From: an uncultured Bacillota bacterium
Lineage (GTDB): Bacteria; Bacillota_I; Bacilli_A; RFN20; CAG-826
DNA length: 64,000 bases
Direction: 5' to 3'
NCBI GenBank assembly: GCA_949299565.1
Contig: OX437086.1
Coordinates: forward strand, 538,919-602,918
Under the pieces are notes generated by a model. The model was given only the letters and a program-made list of their open reading frames with translations. It made no database searches and was not told the DNA's origin. This document shows positions 25,901 to 32,694 of this stretch, piece by piece. A program made the translations under genes and the position numbers. How positions within the stretch are numbered: the stretch's first letter is position 1; each line of letters starts with the position of its first letter.

Positions 25901-26068
25901 ATGGAACAGTGGGTTTACATTTTATTAGTGGTCTTGCTTATCGTTTTCTTGGTAGGTCTCAGCGTTTTCCTTTTTCTTTATAACCGTCGTGGCGAGAAGC
26001 GTTATCGTTTATTCCACGCTTGTATGAACTGCAAAGAAAAATGTGATAACCGGGAGGGAGAAAAATGA
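25901..26068 (+). CDS. Small Cys-rich membrane protein between rnfA and rnfB (55 aa)
   Basis: ATG 25901 begins two bases after the rnfA stop; the stop codon overlaps the ATG of rnfB (ATGA), so it is translated with the operon. Residues about 5-27 form one membrane helix (WVYILLVVLLIVFLVGLSVF), followed by basic residues and a cytoplasmic-type tail with CMNCKEKC (Cys-41, 44 and 48, CxxCxxxC). The build resembles FeoB-associated Cys-rich membrane proteins, but it could equally be an added Fe-S or metal subunit of Rnf. No standard Rnf subunit looks like this. Coding status is strongly supported by the two tight junctions. Confidence 0.75.
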   Translation: MEQWVYILLVVLLIVFLVGLSVFLFLYNRRGEKRYRLFHACMNCKEKCDNREGEK

Positions 26069-26382
26069 ACGTTCTTTATGCCTTTCTTGTTCTTATCGTT
26101 CTAGGGTTTTTGCTTGGGTTACTTTTATATTTCGCTTCGCGCTTTTTTAGGGTTGAGGAGGATCCGCGAATTAAGGAAGTCGCTCGTCTTTTGCCTAACT
26201 ATAATTGCGGGGCTTGCGGAGAGGCTGGCTGCAACGCGATGGCAGAAGCGATTGTAAACGGGAAAGTTAAAAAGCTCAGCCAATGCAAACCTGGCAAAAA
26301 AGACGCGAATTTCGAGCCGATCATCACTTATTTAAAGGAACATCCTAATCAAGATGGCACGTATACAATTCCAGAAATTTAA
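26065..26382 (+). CDS. rnfB: RnfB, short form lacking the ferredoxin domains
   Basis: One N-terminal helix (about 5-25) and the [4Fe-4S] domain of RnfB with Cys-48, 51, 56 and 74 (NYNCGACGEAGCNAMAEAI, then SQCKPG). It then ends at residue 105. Usual RnfB proteins continue with at least two ferredoxin-type [4Fe-4S] motifs, which are absent here and not present in another frame downstream: apbE begins immediately, overlapping by 29 bases. It therefore looks like a genuine short form or an old truncation, not a fresh frameshift. Confidence 0.88.
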   Translation: MNVLYAFLVLIVLGFLLGLLLYFASRFFRVEEDPRIKEVARLLPNYNCGACGEAGCNAMAEAIVNGKVKKLSQCKPGKKDANFEPIITYLKEHPNQDGTYTIPEI

Positions 26383-27322
26383 AGGGCTTTTGCCGTTACT
26401 TTTTCTCTTTTCTCTTTTCTCTTGTCGGCAAGAAGAAGCTTTTGTCAGTCGCCAAGAATATCTTTTCGGCACCTATGTTGAGATTCGCTTATTCGATGGC
26501 ACGGAAGAAGATTTAGAGGCTGTTTTTAAACTCCTGGAAACATATGATGATATCGCTTCAAAAGAAGAAAATAGCCAAAACGGAAACGGAGTTTACGAAT
26601 TGAATGAAAGCCGTCATTTAAGCAATCCTTCGCCTTATTTATTGGAACTTCTTGAATTTGCTGAAAATGTCAAAGAGGAAACTGGTGGTTACGTCAATAT
26701 CTTGTCCGGGCGCTTAAGCGATCTTTGGAAAGAAGTGATTAACGATGATTTAGCGTTGCCTTCAACGGAGCTTTTAGAAGAGGAAGTCGCGATCATTGAA
26801 AATTCCTCCCTCTTTTTTAATGATGATGGTTCTTTAACGCTTCTTGGCGAGGCTGAGGTGGATTTAGGGTCGTTAGCGAAAGGCTATGCGATTATGAAAG
26901 GCGAAGAACTCCTCAAGGAAAGAGGAGTTACCTCCTATCTTTTAAACGGCGGAACTTCGTCTTTAGCGTTAGGCGAATATGAAGATAACTTTAAAGTACG
27001 AATCCGAAACGGCAACGGATATTATTTGGAGCTTAAGGAAACTTCTTTGGGAATTTCCAGCGTTTATGAACAAAGCATTCTCCGCGATGGAATATATTAT
27101 TCGCATATCGTGAACCCTTTTACCGGGAGCGCGACTCCAAAACATCAATTGGCGCTTGTAACAGGCTCTTCTTGCGCTTTGGCGGATGCTTATTCGACTT
27201 ATCTTCTTTTATTGGGAGAAGAAGTCATTGAAACGATTGAAGAGAATGATTATCAAGTGCTTCTCCTCAACAATGGTGAAATTACTTATCAAAGCCCTGA
27301 TCTCGAGGTTAAAAGAGGATGA
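26354..27322 (+). CDS. apbE: FAD:protein FMN transferase ApbE, lipoprotein
   Basis: Transfers FMN from FAD to Thr in RnfG and RnfD on the outer face of the membrane. A signal peptide ends LFSLFSC (Cys-24 lipidated). ApbE hallmarks: FGTYVEIRLF near the N-terminus, VDLGSLAKGYA (about 173-183), the YLLNGGTSSLALGE strand, and SHIVNPFTG near the C-terminus, where His and Asp/Thr shape the Mg-FAD site. 322 residues is normal. The start overlaps rnfB by 29 bases; no clear ribosome binding site is seen, so coupling is likely. Confidence 0.92.
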   Translation: MARIQFQKFKGLLPLLFLFSLFSCRQEEAFVSRQEYLFGTYVEIRLFDGTEEDLEAVFKLLETYDDIASKEENSQNGNGVYELNESRHLSNPSPYLLELLEFAENVKEETGGYVNILSGRLSDLWKEVINDDLALPSTELLEEEVAIIENSSLFFNDDGSLTLLGEAEVDLGSLAKGYAIMKGEELLKERGVTSYLLNGGTSSLALGEYEDNFKVRIRNGNGYYLELKETSLGISSVYEQSILRDGIYYSHIVNPFTGSATPKHQLALVTGSSCALADAYSTYLLLLGEEVIETIEENDYQVLLLNNGEITYQSPDLEVKRG

Positions 27323-27699
27323 AAGAGTTTGTTATCAAACATCGTTATGATTTTTTGATTTTCTTTCTTCTTCTTTCGCTTGGCTTTTTGATTGGCGGAT
27401 TAGCGTTTTTGCCTGTTCAAACGATAGAGGTGCCGGGAGTTCATGTTTATCGAGACGGCGCGTTGATTTCTTCCTTCTCTTTAAACGATGAAGGGTATCA
27501 TGAAATTGAAGGGCATGACGGAATCCTTAAAATAGAAATCAAGGAAGAAAAAGTCGCGATTGTTTCTTCGCCGTGTCCATCTCAGACATGCGTGGAATGC
27601 GGTTTTATCGAGGCGGAAGAAGGACCGCTCATCTGTTTATTTGAGGGGATTTTGATCTCCATTGAAGGAGGGGCGGAAAATGAAGTCACGATCGGCTAA
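27319..27699 (+). CDS. NusG domain II-type membrane-anchored protein (126 aa)
   Basis: One N-terminal helix (about 11-32) and an extracytoplasmic beta domain of the NusG-II type, with SSPCPSQTCVECGFI carrying three cysteines. Proteins like this accompany ApbE and Gx-transporter genes in flavinylation and Rnf-like clusters, and are thought to act in extracytoplasmic redox, though the exact role is not established. It starts in the apbE stop (ATGA). Confidence 0.82.
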   Translation: MKEFVIKHRYDFLIFFLLLSLGFLIGGLAFLPVQTIEVPGVHVYRDGALISSFSLNDEGYHEIEGHDGILKIEIKEEKVAIVSSPCPSQTCVECGFIEAEEGPLICLFEGILISIEGGAENEVTIG

Positions 27700-28261
27700 T
27701 CAGCGTTTAAAAACCCTGACGACTTTAGCTTTTTTATTAGCCCTTGAAATCATTCTCAGTTATTTAGAGGGATTTCTTCCGACTTTCTTGCCGGGGGTCA
27801 AACTTGGACTAGCGAACGCTATTACGTTGTTCCTTTTAGTTCTCGGTTATTTTAAGGAATCGTTCTTTTTGCTCTTGACGCGCGTGTTTGTTGTTTCTTT
27901 TTTGCGGGGCACTTTCTTGTCTTATCCTTTCTATATGTCATTAGCCTCCGCTTTAACTTCTTATAGCGTGATGCTTCTCTTATCGGGAACCAAGAAGCGC
28001 GTTTCTTATGTTTCAATTTCGTTAATTAGTGGCTTTTTTCATAGTCTCACACAGATGGTTGTTATAGCCTCTCTTCTTTCTTCCGTTTTGGTTTTTGCTT
28101 ACTTTCCTCTTTTGCTTTTACTTTCGCTTACGGCTTCTTTCTTGACGGGCTTATTGGTAGAGACGCTTCTAAAGAAAGAGTTTATCAAGCGATATTTGAA
28201 TGAAGAGAGAAAATCATATACTCCTCTTTTCGTCTTAGCAAAACGACCACTTGAGAAATAA
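27680..28261 (+). CDS. Gx transporter-family membrane protein (HepS1-like, PF07456)
   Basis: Start set at ATG 27680 behind GGAGGGG; a TTG at 27662 also lies in frame but is upstream of that site. About five membrane segments, with VKLGLANAITLFLLVLGY, the family's substrate-binding-like signature. Often annotated as heptaprenyl diphosphate synthase component I, but it resembles an ECF-type S component. In this context it probably supplies a flavin or related precursor; that is inference from gene neighbourhoods. It overlaps the NusG-II gene by 20 bases and ends the operon. The tRNA-Ala promoter lies partly within its 3' end. Confidence 0.85.
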   Translation: MKSRSANQRLKTLTTLAFLLALEIILSYLEGFLPTFLPGVKLGLANAITLFLLVLGYFKESFFLLLTRVFVVSFLRGTFLSYPFYMSLASALTSYSVMLLLSGTKKRVSYVSISLISGFFHSLTQMVVIASLLSSVLVFAYFPLLLLLSLTASFLTGLLVETLLKKEFIKRYLNEERKSYTPLFVLAKRPLEK

Positions 28262-28278
28262 AAGTCCTTTGCTATAAT
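28251..28278 (+). promoter_or_regulatory. Sigma-A promoter of tRNA-Ala
   Basis: TTGAGA at 28251-28256 (inside the last codons of the Gx gene), a 16-base spacer, and TATAAT at 28273-28278, ending 23 bases before the tRNA. Confidence 0.75.
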
Positions 28279-28301
28279 AGCAAAGCCGCGTTTTGCGGAA
28301 C

Positions 28302-28376
28302 GGGGCTTTAGCTCAGAGGGAGAGCATCTGCTTTGCAAGCAGAGGGTCGGGGGTTCGAGTCCCCTAAGCTCCACCA
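28302..28376 (+). tRNA. tRNA-Ala (anticodon TGC)
   Basis: A 75-base cloverleaf with encoded CCA. Acceptor GGGGCTT pairs with AAGCTCC. The anticodon stem TCTGC/GCAGA holds loop TTTGCAA, anticodon TGC. T-loop TTCGAGT. Confidence 0.97.
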
Positions 28377-28384
28377 GAGCAAAT

Positions 28385-28461
28385 GGCTGAGTAGCCCAGT
28401 TGGTCAGAGCGAGCGGCTCATACCCGCTATGTCGAGGGTTCGAATCCCCCCTCAGCCACCA
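28385..28461 (+). tRNA. tRNA-Met, elongator type (anticodon CAT)
   Basis: A 77-base cloverleaf eight bases after tRNA-Ala. Acceptor GGCTGAG pairs with CTCAGCC, so position 1-72 is paired, unlike an initiator. Anticodon loop CTCATAC. A CAT anticodon can also mark tRNA-Ile2 (lysidine), but the body resembles elongator tRNA-Met and a separate tRNA-Ile2-like gene exists at 40016. Confidence 0.9.
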
Positions 28462-28474
28462 TTTGCCTTCTTGT

Positions 28475-28507
28475 CTTGACGTTGTATATGACGTCAAGAT
28501 TTTTTTG
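28475..28507 (+). terminator. Terminator of the tRNA-Ala/Met unit
   Basis: CTTGACGT and ACGTCAAG arms with an eight-base loop, followed by a run of T. Confidence 0.9.
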
Positions 28508-28593
28508 TTATTTTTAAAGCTAAATTAATAGATAATTCAGCAGTTAATATGCTAATCTTTTCTTAGATTTTAAAGAATGATTAGGGAACATTT

Positions 28594-29877
28594 ATGATAA
28601 ATAACTACCCGAAAAACGTATTAGTTTTAGTTAAGAAGGCTTTATACGAAGATGATGGCGATGCCGCGATGACTTTAGGTCATATGTATGACTTCGGTCA
28701 AAACGGGGTTTCAATCGATTATAGCGAAGCGATTTATTGGTATAACAAAGCCTATGATTTTAACCGCAGCCGTGAAGCGCAGATGAGACTCGGCTATTTC
28801 TATTTAAACGGCATCGGAACAAAGAAAAATTTAAGACGGGCCATCTCCTATTTTGATTATGTTGTTAAATATCATCAAAATGATGATCAAATTCTTGCTT
28901 ATTCTAAATGGGCTTTAGAAGAAGCAAAAAGGCAATTGGAAGAAGATAAACAAGCTTCTTATAAAAAATATTTAGCCGGCGACGGGGAGGCAGCTTATCA
29001 CTTAGCCCGCTTAGTTTATGACATGTTTGAGATGGATGAACGCTTCGGAGATTGGCAGGAACTCCTGATTAAAGGAGCGAAGCTTGGTTCGGGAGAGGCT
29101 AATTATTTTGTCTATTACTACAAATGGGGCAATGATGACAGAGACAACTGGGAATATTTATTGAAGGCTGCTTCTTTAAATTATTACGAATCCTATTTTG
29201 ATCTATATTGCGCTTATCACTACGGCAACGAATTTGTTAAGAAAGATGAAAAGCTCGCTCTTTATTACCTAAAGAAATTAGTAGAAGCATCGAAGGATAA
29301 TGTTAACAGCGGTATCGGTTATAGTTCTTTAGCGGAGGCTTATCAAAATGGTGAATTGGGCTTAGCCAAAGATTATCAGAAGGCTCTTTATTATTATGGC
29401 GAGTACTTAAAAATCAATAAGTTGAATCATTTAACGCTTCATTTAATTGGCGAAATGTATTTTGAAGGCGGCTATGGCTTAAATGAAAACAAAGTTTTAG
29501 CCTTCAATTATTTTCTTGAAGCCGCGACTTCGCATCCTAAATCTTCCGGCTATTCGGGCTATACGGGCGCGCAAGTGAGAGTGGGCGACTTTTATGAGCA
29601 CGGCTATGGCGTGGTGAATAAAGACTATGCTAAAGCCTTCGCGTATTATCGAACGGCTGCGGATGATGTCTATTCTGATGTCGAAGGATGTTATAACACG
29701 GCTAGATGTTATCAACACGGCATCGGCACCAAAATTGATAACGATAAAGCATATGAATACGCCTCAAGAGGGTATGAAAAATGCGGAGATGCGCCCTGTT
29801 ATCAAAAAACAAAAGAAAAACTCCAATCGATTATGGATACGACAAACCCCAGTCCTTTCGGCGATTTTGAAATTTGA
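28594..29877 (+). CDS. Sel1-like repeat protein (427 aa)
   Basis: A cytoplasmic helical repeat protein with no signal peptide. It contains repeated Sel1-type motifs of the form A-x2-LG-x-[MF]Y-x-[GN]G, for example MTLGHMYDFGQNG, MRLGYFYLNGIGTKK, LIGEMYFEGGYGLNEN and RVGDFYEHGYGVVNKD, followed by A-x-x-YY pairs. At least five repeats can be counted, more closely spaced in the C-terminal half. Such proteins act as scaffolds. No partner is obvious. The last residues (TTNPSPFGDFEI) are unstructured. Confidence 0.85.
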   Translation: MINNYPKNVLVLVKKALYEDDGDAAMTLGHMYDFGQNGVSIDYSEAIYWYNKAYDFNRSREAQMRLGYFYLNGIGTKKNLRRAISYFDYVVKYHQNDDQILAYSKWALEEAKRQLEEDKQASYKKYLAGDGEAAYHLARLVYDMFEMDERFGDWQELLIKGAKLGSGEANYFVYYYKWGNDDRDNWEYLLKAASLNYYESYFDLYCAYHYGNEFVKKDEKLALYYLKKLVEASKDNVNSGIGYSSLAEAYQNGELGLAKDYQKALYYYGEYLKINKLNHLTLHLIGEMYFEGGYGLNENKVLAFNYFLEAATSHPKSSGYSGYTGAQVRVGDFYEHGYGVVNKDYAKAFAYYRTAADDVYSDVEGCYNTARCYQHGIGTKIDNDKAYEYASRGYEKCGDAPCYQKTKEKLQSIMDTTNPSPFGDFEI

Positions 29878-29881
29878 ATTT

Positions 29882-30298
29882 TCAATTTAAATTTTTCTTC
29901 ATAAAAAGTTCAAATGGTTGGTCGTAGGGCGTATTTTCAAGAACGAGCCCTCCGCAGTCTAAATAGCCGAGTCTCCGATAAAGAAATTGAGCTTTTTCAT
30001 CAACCTGGGTTGAAAGAAGAAGCATTTTATAGCCTTTCTCTTTCATCAATTTTTCAAATTCGGAGAGAGCTTTTCCTCCATAGCCGCGATTTCTAAAGTT
30101 CTCTTCGATGATTAAATGTTCGATAAAGGGAAATTTCTCCCATAAAAGGACATAAAAAATGAGTCCAACGTCCTTTCCTTCTTCATGGACGCGGTAAGCT
30201 TTTTTAGAGGCGACCAAAGAGAGAAATTCCTCATAATCTAAGCGTGGGAGCAGGCGCTTGTATAATTCAAGGTCGTTTTTCTCAATCAGAATAAGCAT
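29882..30298 (-). CDS. GNAT-family N-acetyltransferase (138 aa)
   Basis: Acetyl-CoA binding motif A is visible: IIEENFRNRGYGGKALSEFE (about 68-87), followed by the typical LLSTQVDEKAQFLYRRLGY (motif B). 138 residues is normal. It may acetylate a small molecule or peptide amine; substrate unknown. Downstream of the LysR gene on the same strand, with 38 bases between, so possibly cotranscribed. It converges on the Sel1 gene with four bases between. Confidence 0.85.
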   Translation of the reverse strand: MLILIEKNDLELYKRLLPRLDYEEFLSLVASKKAYRVHEEGKDVGLIFYVLLWEKFPFIEHLIIEENFRNRGYGGKALSEFEKLMKEKGYKMLLLSTQVDEKAQFLYRRLGYLDCGGLVLENTPYDQPFELFMKKNLN

Positions 30299-30336
30299 AT
30301 AGTTTGCATTTTCTCTGTAAATAAAGCATGAGACTT

Positions 30337-31176
30337 CTAATTGCCGTTGAGTTTTAGGTTCTTCAAAAGAGAACTGTTTTTCTTCTTGATGATGATATAG
30401 AAAGAAATCGTGGCTTTATCATCTAAAAACGGAAGGAAGACGCGATCCGACGAACGATGATCCTCAATGGTGACGTCGGTGACAAAAGAAGGAATAGAAG
30501 AGGCTGAAACAATCTCATCCAAATTATCTAAATCCTGTCTAAATAAGCGTGAATTAGGGAGTTCTTCTTCTAATATTTTGTCCCAGACGCCGAGCTCCTT
30601 CGCCAAAAGAAAAGATTGGCCGTCAACATCATGAAAATAAAGGCCTTTTTTCGCGTTTGAAAGAAAGTGTGTCTTTGGAAGAGAAATATATAGATGTTCA
30701 TCCATTATATGTTGAGTTAGAAGCTCATCATCTTGATAATCTTCGGTGATGAACGCTAAATCGAGAAGGCCGTTTTTCACTTTGGCAATCAAAGCTTTTT
30801 CTTCTTCGATAGTGGTGATGACTTTTTGATATTTAGCGTTGCTTAAAAGGATTGATGAATATCTGAAAAGCGGTCCGGGAGCGCTCAAGCCGATACGTAA
30901 ACTGTTTTCGCTCTCTTTAAGTTCTTTTGCTTTTTCTTCTAACCGCCGCTCTAAAGATAGTAGGTCACGAGCATATTCTTCGATTATTTTTCCTTGGGAA
31001 TTGAGAATGAGACGATTACGTTCGCGTGTAAAAAGAGTAAGTGATAATTCTTCTTCTAACTTTTGAATCGCACGCGTCAATGAGGGTTGAGAGATATGGA
31101 GCACTTCGCTTGCTTTCAAAAGGCTTTTGTTCTCGATCACGGCAATAAAATATTCTAGAAGGTAAGTTTCAATCAT
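30337..31176 (-). CDS. LysR-family transcriptional regulator (279 aa)
   Basis: A winged helix-turn-helix at residues about 18-37 (LLKASEVLHISQPSLTRAIQKLEEELSLTLF), a linker helix, then the periplasmic-binding-like effector domain. Divergent from the flavodoxin/aldo-keto reductase pair at 31269, the classic LysR layout, so it probably controls that pair. A perfect inverted repeat at 31185-31201 lies between them and overlaps its own -10. Confidence 0.92.
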   Translation of the reverse strand: MIETYLLEYFIAVIENKSLLKASEVLHISQPSLTRAIQKLEEELSLTLFTRERNRLILNSQGKIIEEYARDLLSLERRLEEKAKELKESENSLRIGLSAPGPLFRYSSILLSNAKYQKVITTIEEEKALIAKVKNGLLDLAFITEDYQDDELLTQHIMDEHLYISLPKTHFLSNAKKGLYFHDVDGQSFLLAKELGVWDKILEEELPNSRLFRQDLDNLDEIVSASSIPSFVTDVTIEDHRSSDRVFLPFLDDKATISFYIIIKKKNSSLLKNLKLNGN

Positions 31177-31182
31177 ATTTTA

Positions 31183-31212
31183 ATTATACGTTTTACGTAT
31201 AGATAATTGCAA
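31183..31212 (-). promoter_or_regulatory. Promoter of the LysR gene with overlapping inverted repeat (LysR operator)
   Basis: On the minus strand TTGCAA (31207-31212) and TATAAT (31183-31188) are 18 bases apart. The inverted repeat TATACG-TTTTA-CGTATA at 31185-31201 overlaps the -10, as expected for a LysR autoregulatory site (T-N11-A type). Confidence 0.6.
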
Positions 31213-31268
31213 AACTTCTATAAGATTTTCGTTCTTTAAATGCTTTAAATTATAAAAGGAGGCGAAAT

Positions 31269-31736
31269 ATGAAACGCGCGATTGTTTACTTCAGTTGGTC
31301 AAATAATACCAAACACCTCGTCAGGCAAATTAACGAGGACTTGCATTTAGACATTTATCGCATTGAAAAGAAAAAACCGTATTCAAGCGATTATCATGAA
31401 TGCGCTTATGTGGAGGCGAAGCATGAATGGGAAAAGCGTCTTCGTCCTGAAATTGTTGAATTCAATGTCGACTGGTCTCAATATGAGGAGATTCTCTTAT
31501 TTTTCCCGATTTGGTGGTACACCTTCCCGATGCCCATCGCGACTTTTATTGTGAGTCTAAAAGGCTATCAAGGGTTGATTCGAGTGTTCGCGAACAGTTA
31601 CACGAACGATCCGCAATATATGGTGAACGTCATGAATGATTTGAAGGCTATCGACTCCGAACTTAGATTTGAGGAAGGGTTATTCAATAGAAGCGTCCAC
31701 GAGCATTTAAAACTTTTAGAAGGAGAGAAGAGATGA
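31269..31736 (+). CDS. Flavodoxin-like FMN protein (155 aa)
   Basis: The N-terminal strand and phosphate loop RAIVYFSWSNNTKHLVRQI is typical of flavodoxins, and the IWWYTFPMPIATF segment (about 79-92) provides the aromatic flavin-stacking region. Length fits. It is probably an electron carrier or quinone reductase. An AGGAGGCG site precedes the ATG. It overlaps the aldo/keto reductase gene by four bases and is divergent from lysR, suggesting stress-inducible control. Confidence 0.85.
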   Translation: MKRAIVYFSWSNNTKHLVRQINEDLHLDIYRIEKKKPYSSDYHECAYVEAKHEWEKRLRPEIVEFNVDWSQYEEILLFFPIWWYTFPMPIATFIVSLKGYQGLIRVFANSYTNDPQYMVNVMNDLKAIDSELRFEEGLFNRSVHEHLKLLEGEKR

Positions 31737-32602
31737 GAGACGATACAAGAACGATTGCTCTAAATTCCAATTATCAAATCCCGCGTCTCGGGATCGGTGT
31801 TTTCTTAGCGACGCCAGAAGTTTGCGAGGAAAGCGTTTTGCGCGCTTTGAAGCTCGGCATTCGCCATATCGATACCGCGGTCGCTTATATGAATGAACGG
31901 GCTGTCGGCCGGGCGATTAAAAGAAGCGGAGTCAAACGCGAAGAGATTTTTTTGACCACAAAACTTTGGCCTACTCAATATCAAAAAGTTGAAGAAGCCA
32001 TCGACGATCTTTTAAAAAGGCTTGATACAAATTACATCGATCTCTTGCTCCTTCATCAACCATATGGCGCGTATCTAGAAGCTTATAAAGCGATGGAAAA
32101 GGCGGTGGAAGAAGGAAAGGTACGGAGCATCGGTCTTTCAAATTTTGATTTAGAATTCTTCAAATTTGAAGAGATCGTTAAGGAAGCGAATATTCTCCCT
32201 GCCGTCCTTCAAGTTGAGTGTCATCCGTATTATCAGCAAAGAGGATTAAAGGAAAAAATCGCGAAATACGGAACGCGTTTAGAAGCCTGGTATCCATTAG
32301 GTCATGGTGACAAAACTCTTTTTGAGGAAGAGACGTTAAAGAGATTGTCTAACAAATATCAAAAGAGCGTTCCGCAGATTATCTTGCGTTGGCATCTACA
32401 AGAAGGGAACATTATTTTTCCGAGCGCCAACAATCCTCAACACCTCCAAGAAAATAGCGAGATCTTCGACTTCGAACTTTTGGATTCCGAGATTGAAGAA
32501 ATTAGAAAATTAGATTGCGGGAAACGCTATTATTATTTGGAACCCGAGGTGGCTGCCAATCGATATCTAGGAATGGATATTGATTTCAATGCTCAGAAGT
32601 AA
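31733..32602 (+). CDS. Aldo/keto reductase (289 aa)
   Basis: An NADPH-dependent carbonyl reductase with the catalytic tetrad in place: Asp-47 (RHIDTA), Tyr-52 (AYMNE), Lys-77 (TTKLW) and His-108 (LLHQP). The later GLSNF and C-terminal cofactor-binding FPSANNPQHL segments fit. A cytoplasmic (beta/alpha)8 barrel; substrate unknown, perhaps methylglyoxal or other aldehydes. It starts within the flavodoxin stop (ATGA) and is followed by a terminator. Confidence 0.93.
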   Translation: MRDDTRTIALNSNYQIPRLGIGVFLATPEVCEESVLRALKLGIRHIDTAVAYMNERAVGRAIKRSGVKREEIFLTTKLWPTQYQKVEEAIDDLLKRLDTNYIDLLLLHQPYGAYLEAYKAMEKAVEEGKVRSIGLSNFDLEFFKFEEIVKEANILPAVLQVECHPYYQQRGLKEKIAKYGTRLEAWYPLGHGDKTLFEEETLKRLSNKYQKSVPQIILRWHLQEGNIIFPSANNPQHLQENSEIFDFELLDSEIEEIRKLDCGKRYYYLEPEVAANRYLGMDIDFNAQK

Positions 32603-32621
32603 GAAAAAATAAGTTTAAAAG

Positions 32622-32645
32622 GAGGCAGTTTGTCTGCCTCTTTTT
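32622..32645 (+). terminator. Rho-independent terminator
   Basis: GAGGCAG and CTGCCTC arms around a short loop, followed by TTTTT. Confidence 0.9.
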
Positions 32646-32694
32646 CTTTCTTTTCTAGTAGCAATTATTCTCTAGATAAGTAAGATATCTCTCG

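Noticed and set aside
26354-26390. TTG at 26390 as the apbE start
   Set aside because: It would cut into the signal peptide region and has no better ribosome binding site than ATG 26354.
28099-28497. 132-codon reverse ORF across the two tRNA genes
   Set aside because: It is antisense to tRNA-Ala and tRNA-Met; such ORFs are common artefacts of tRNA sequence.
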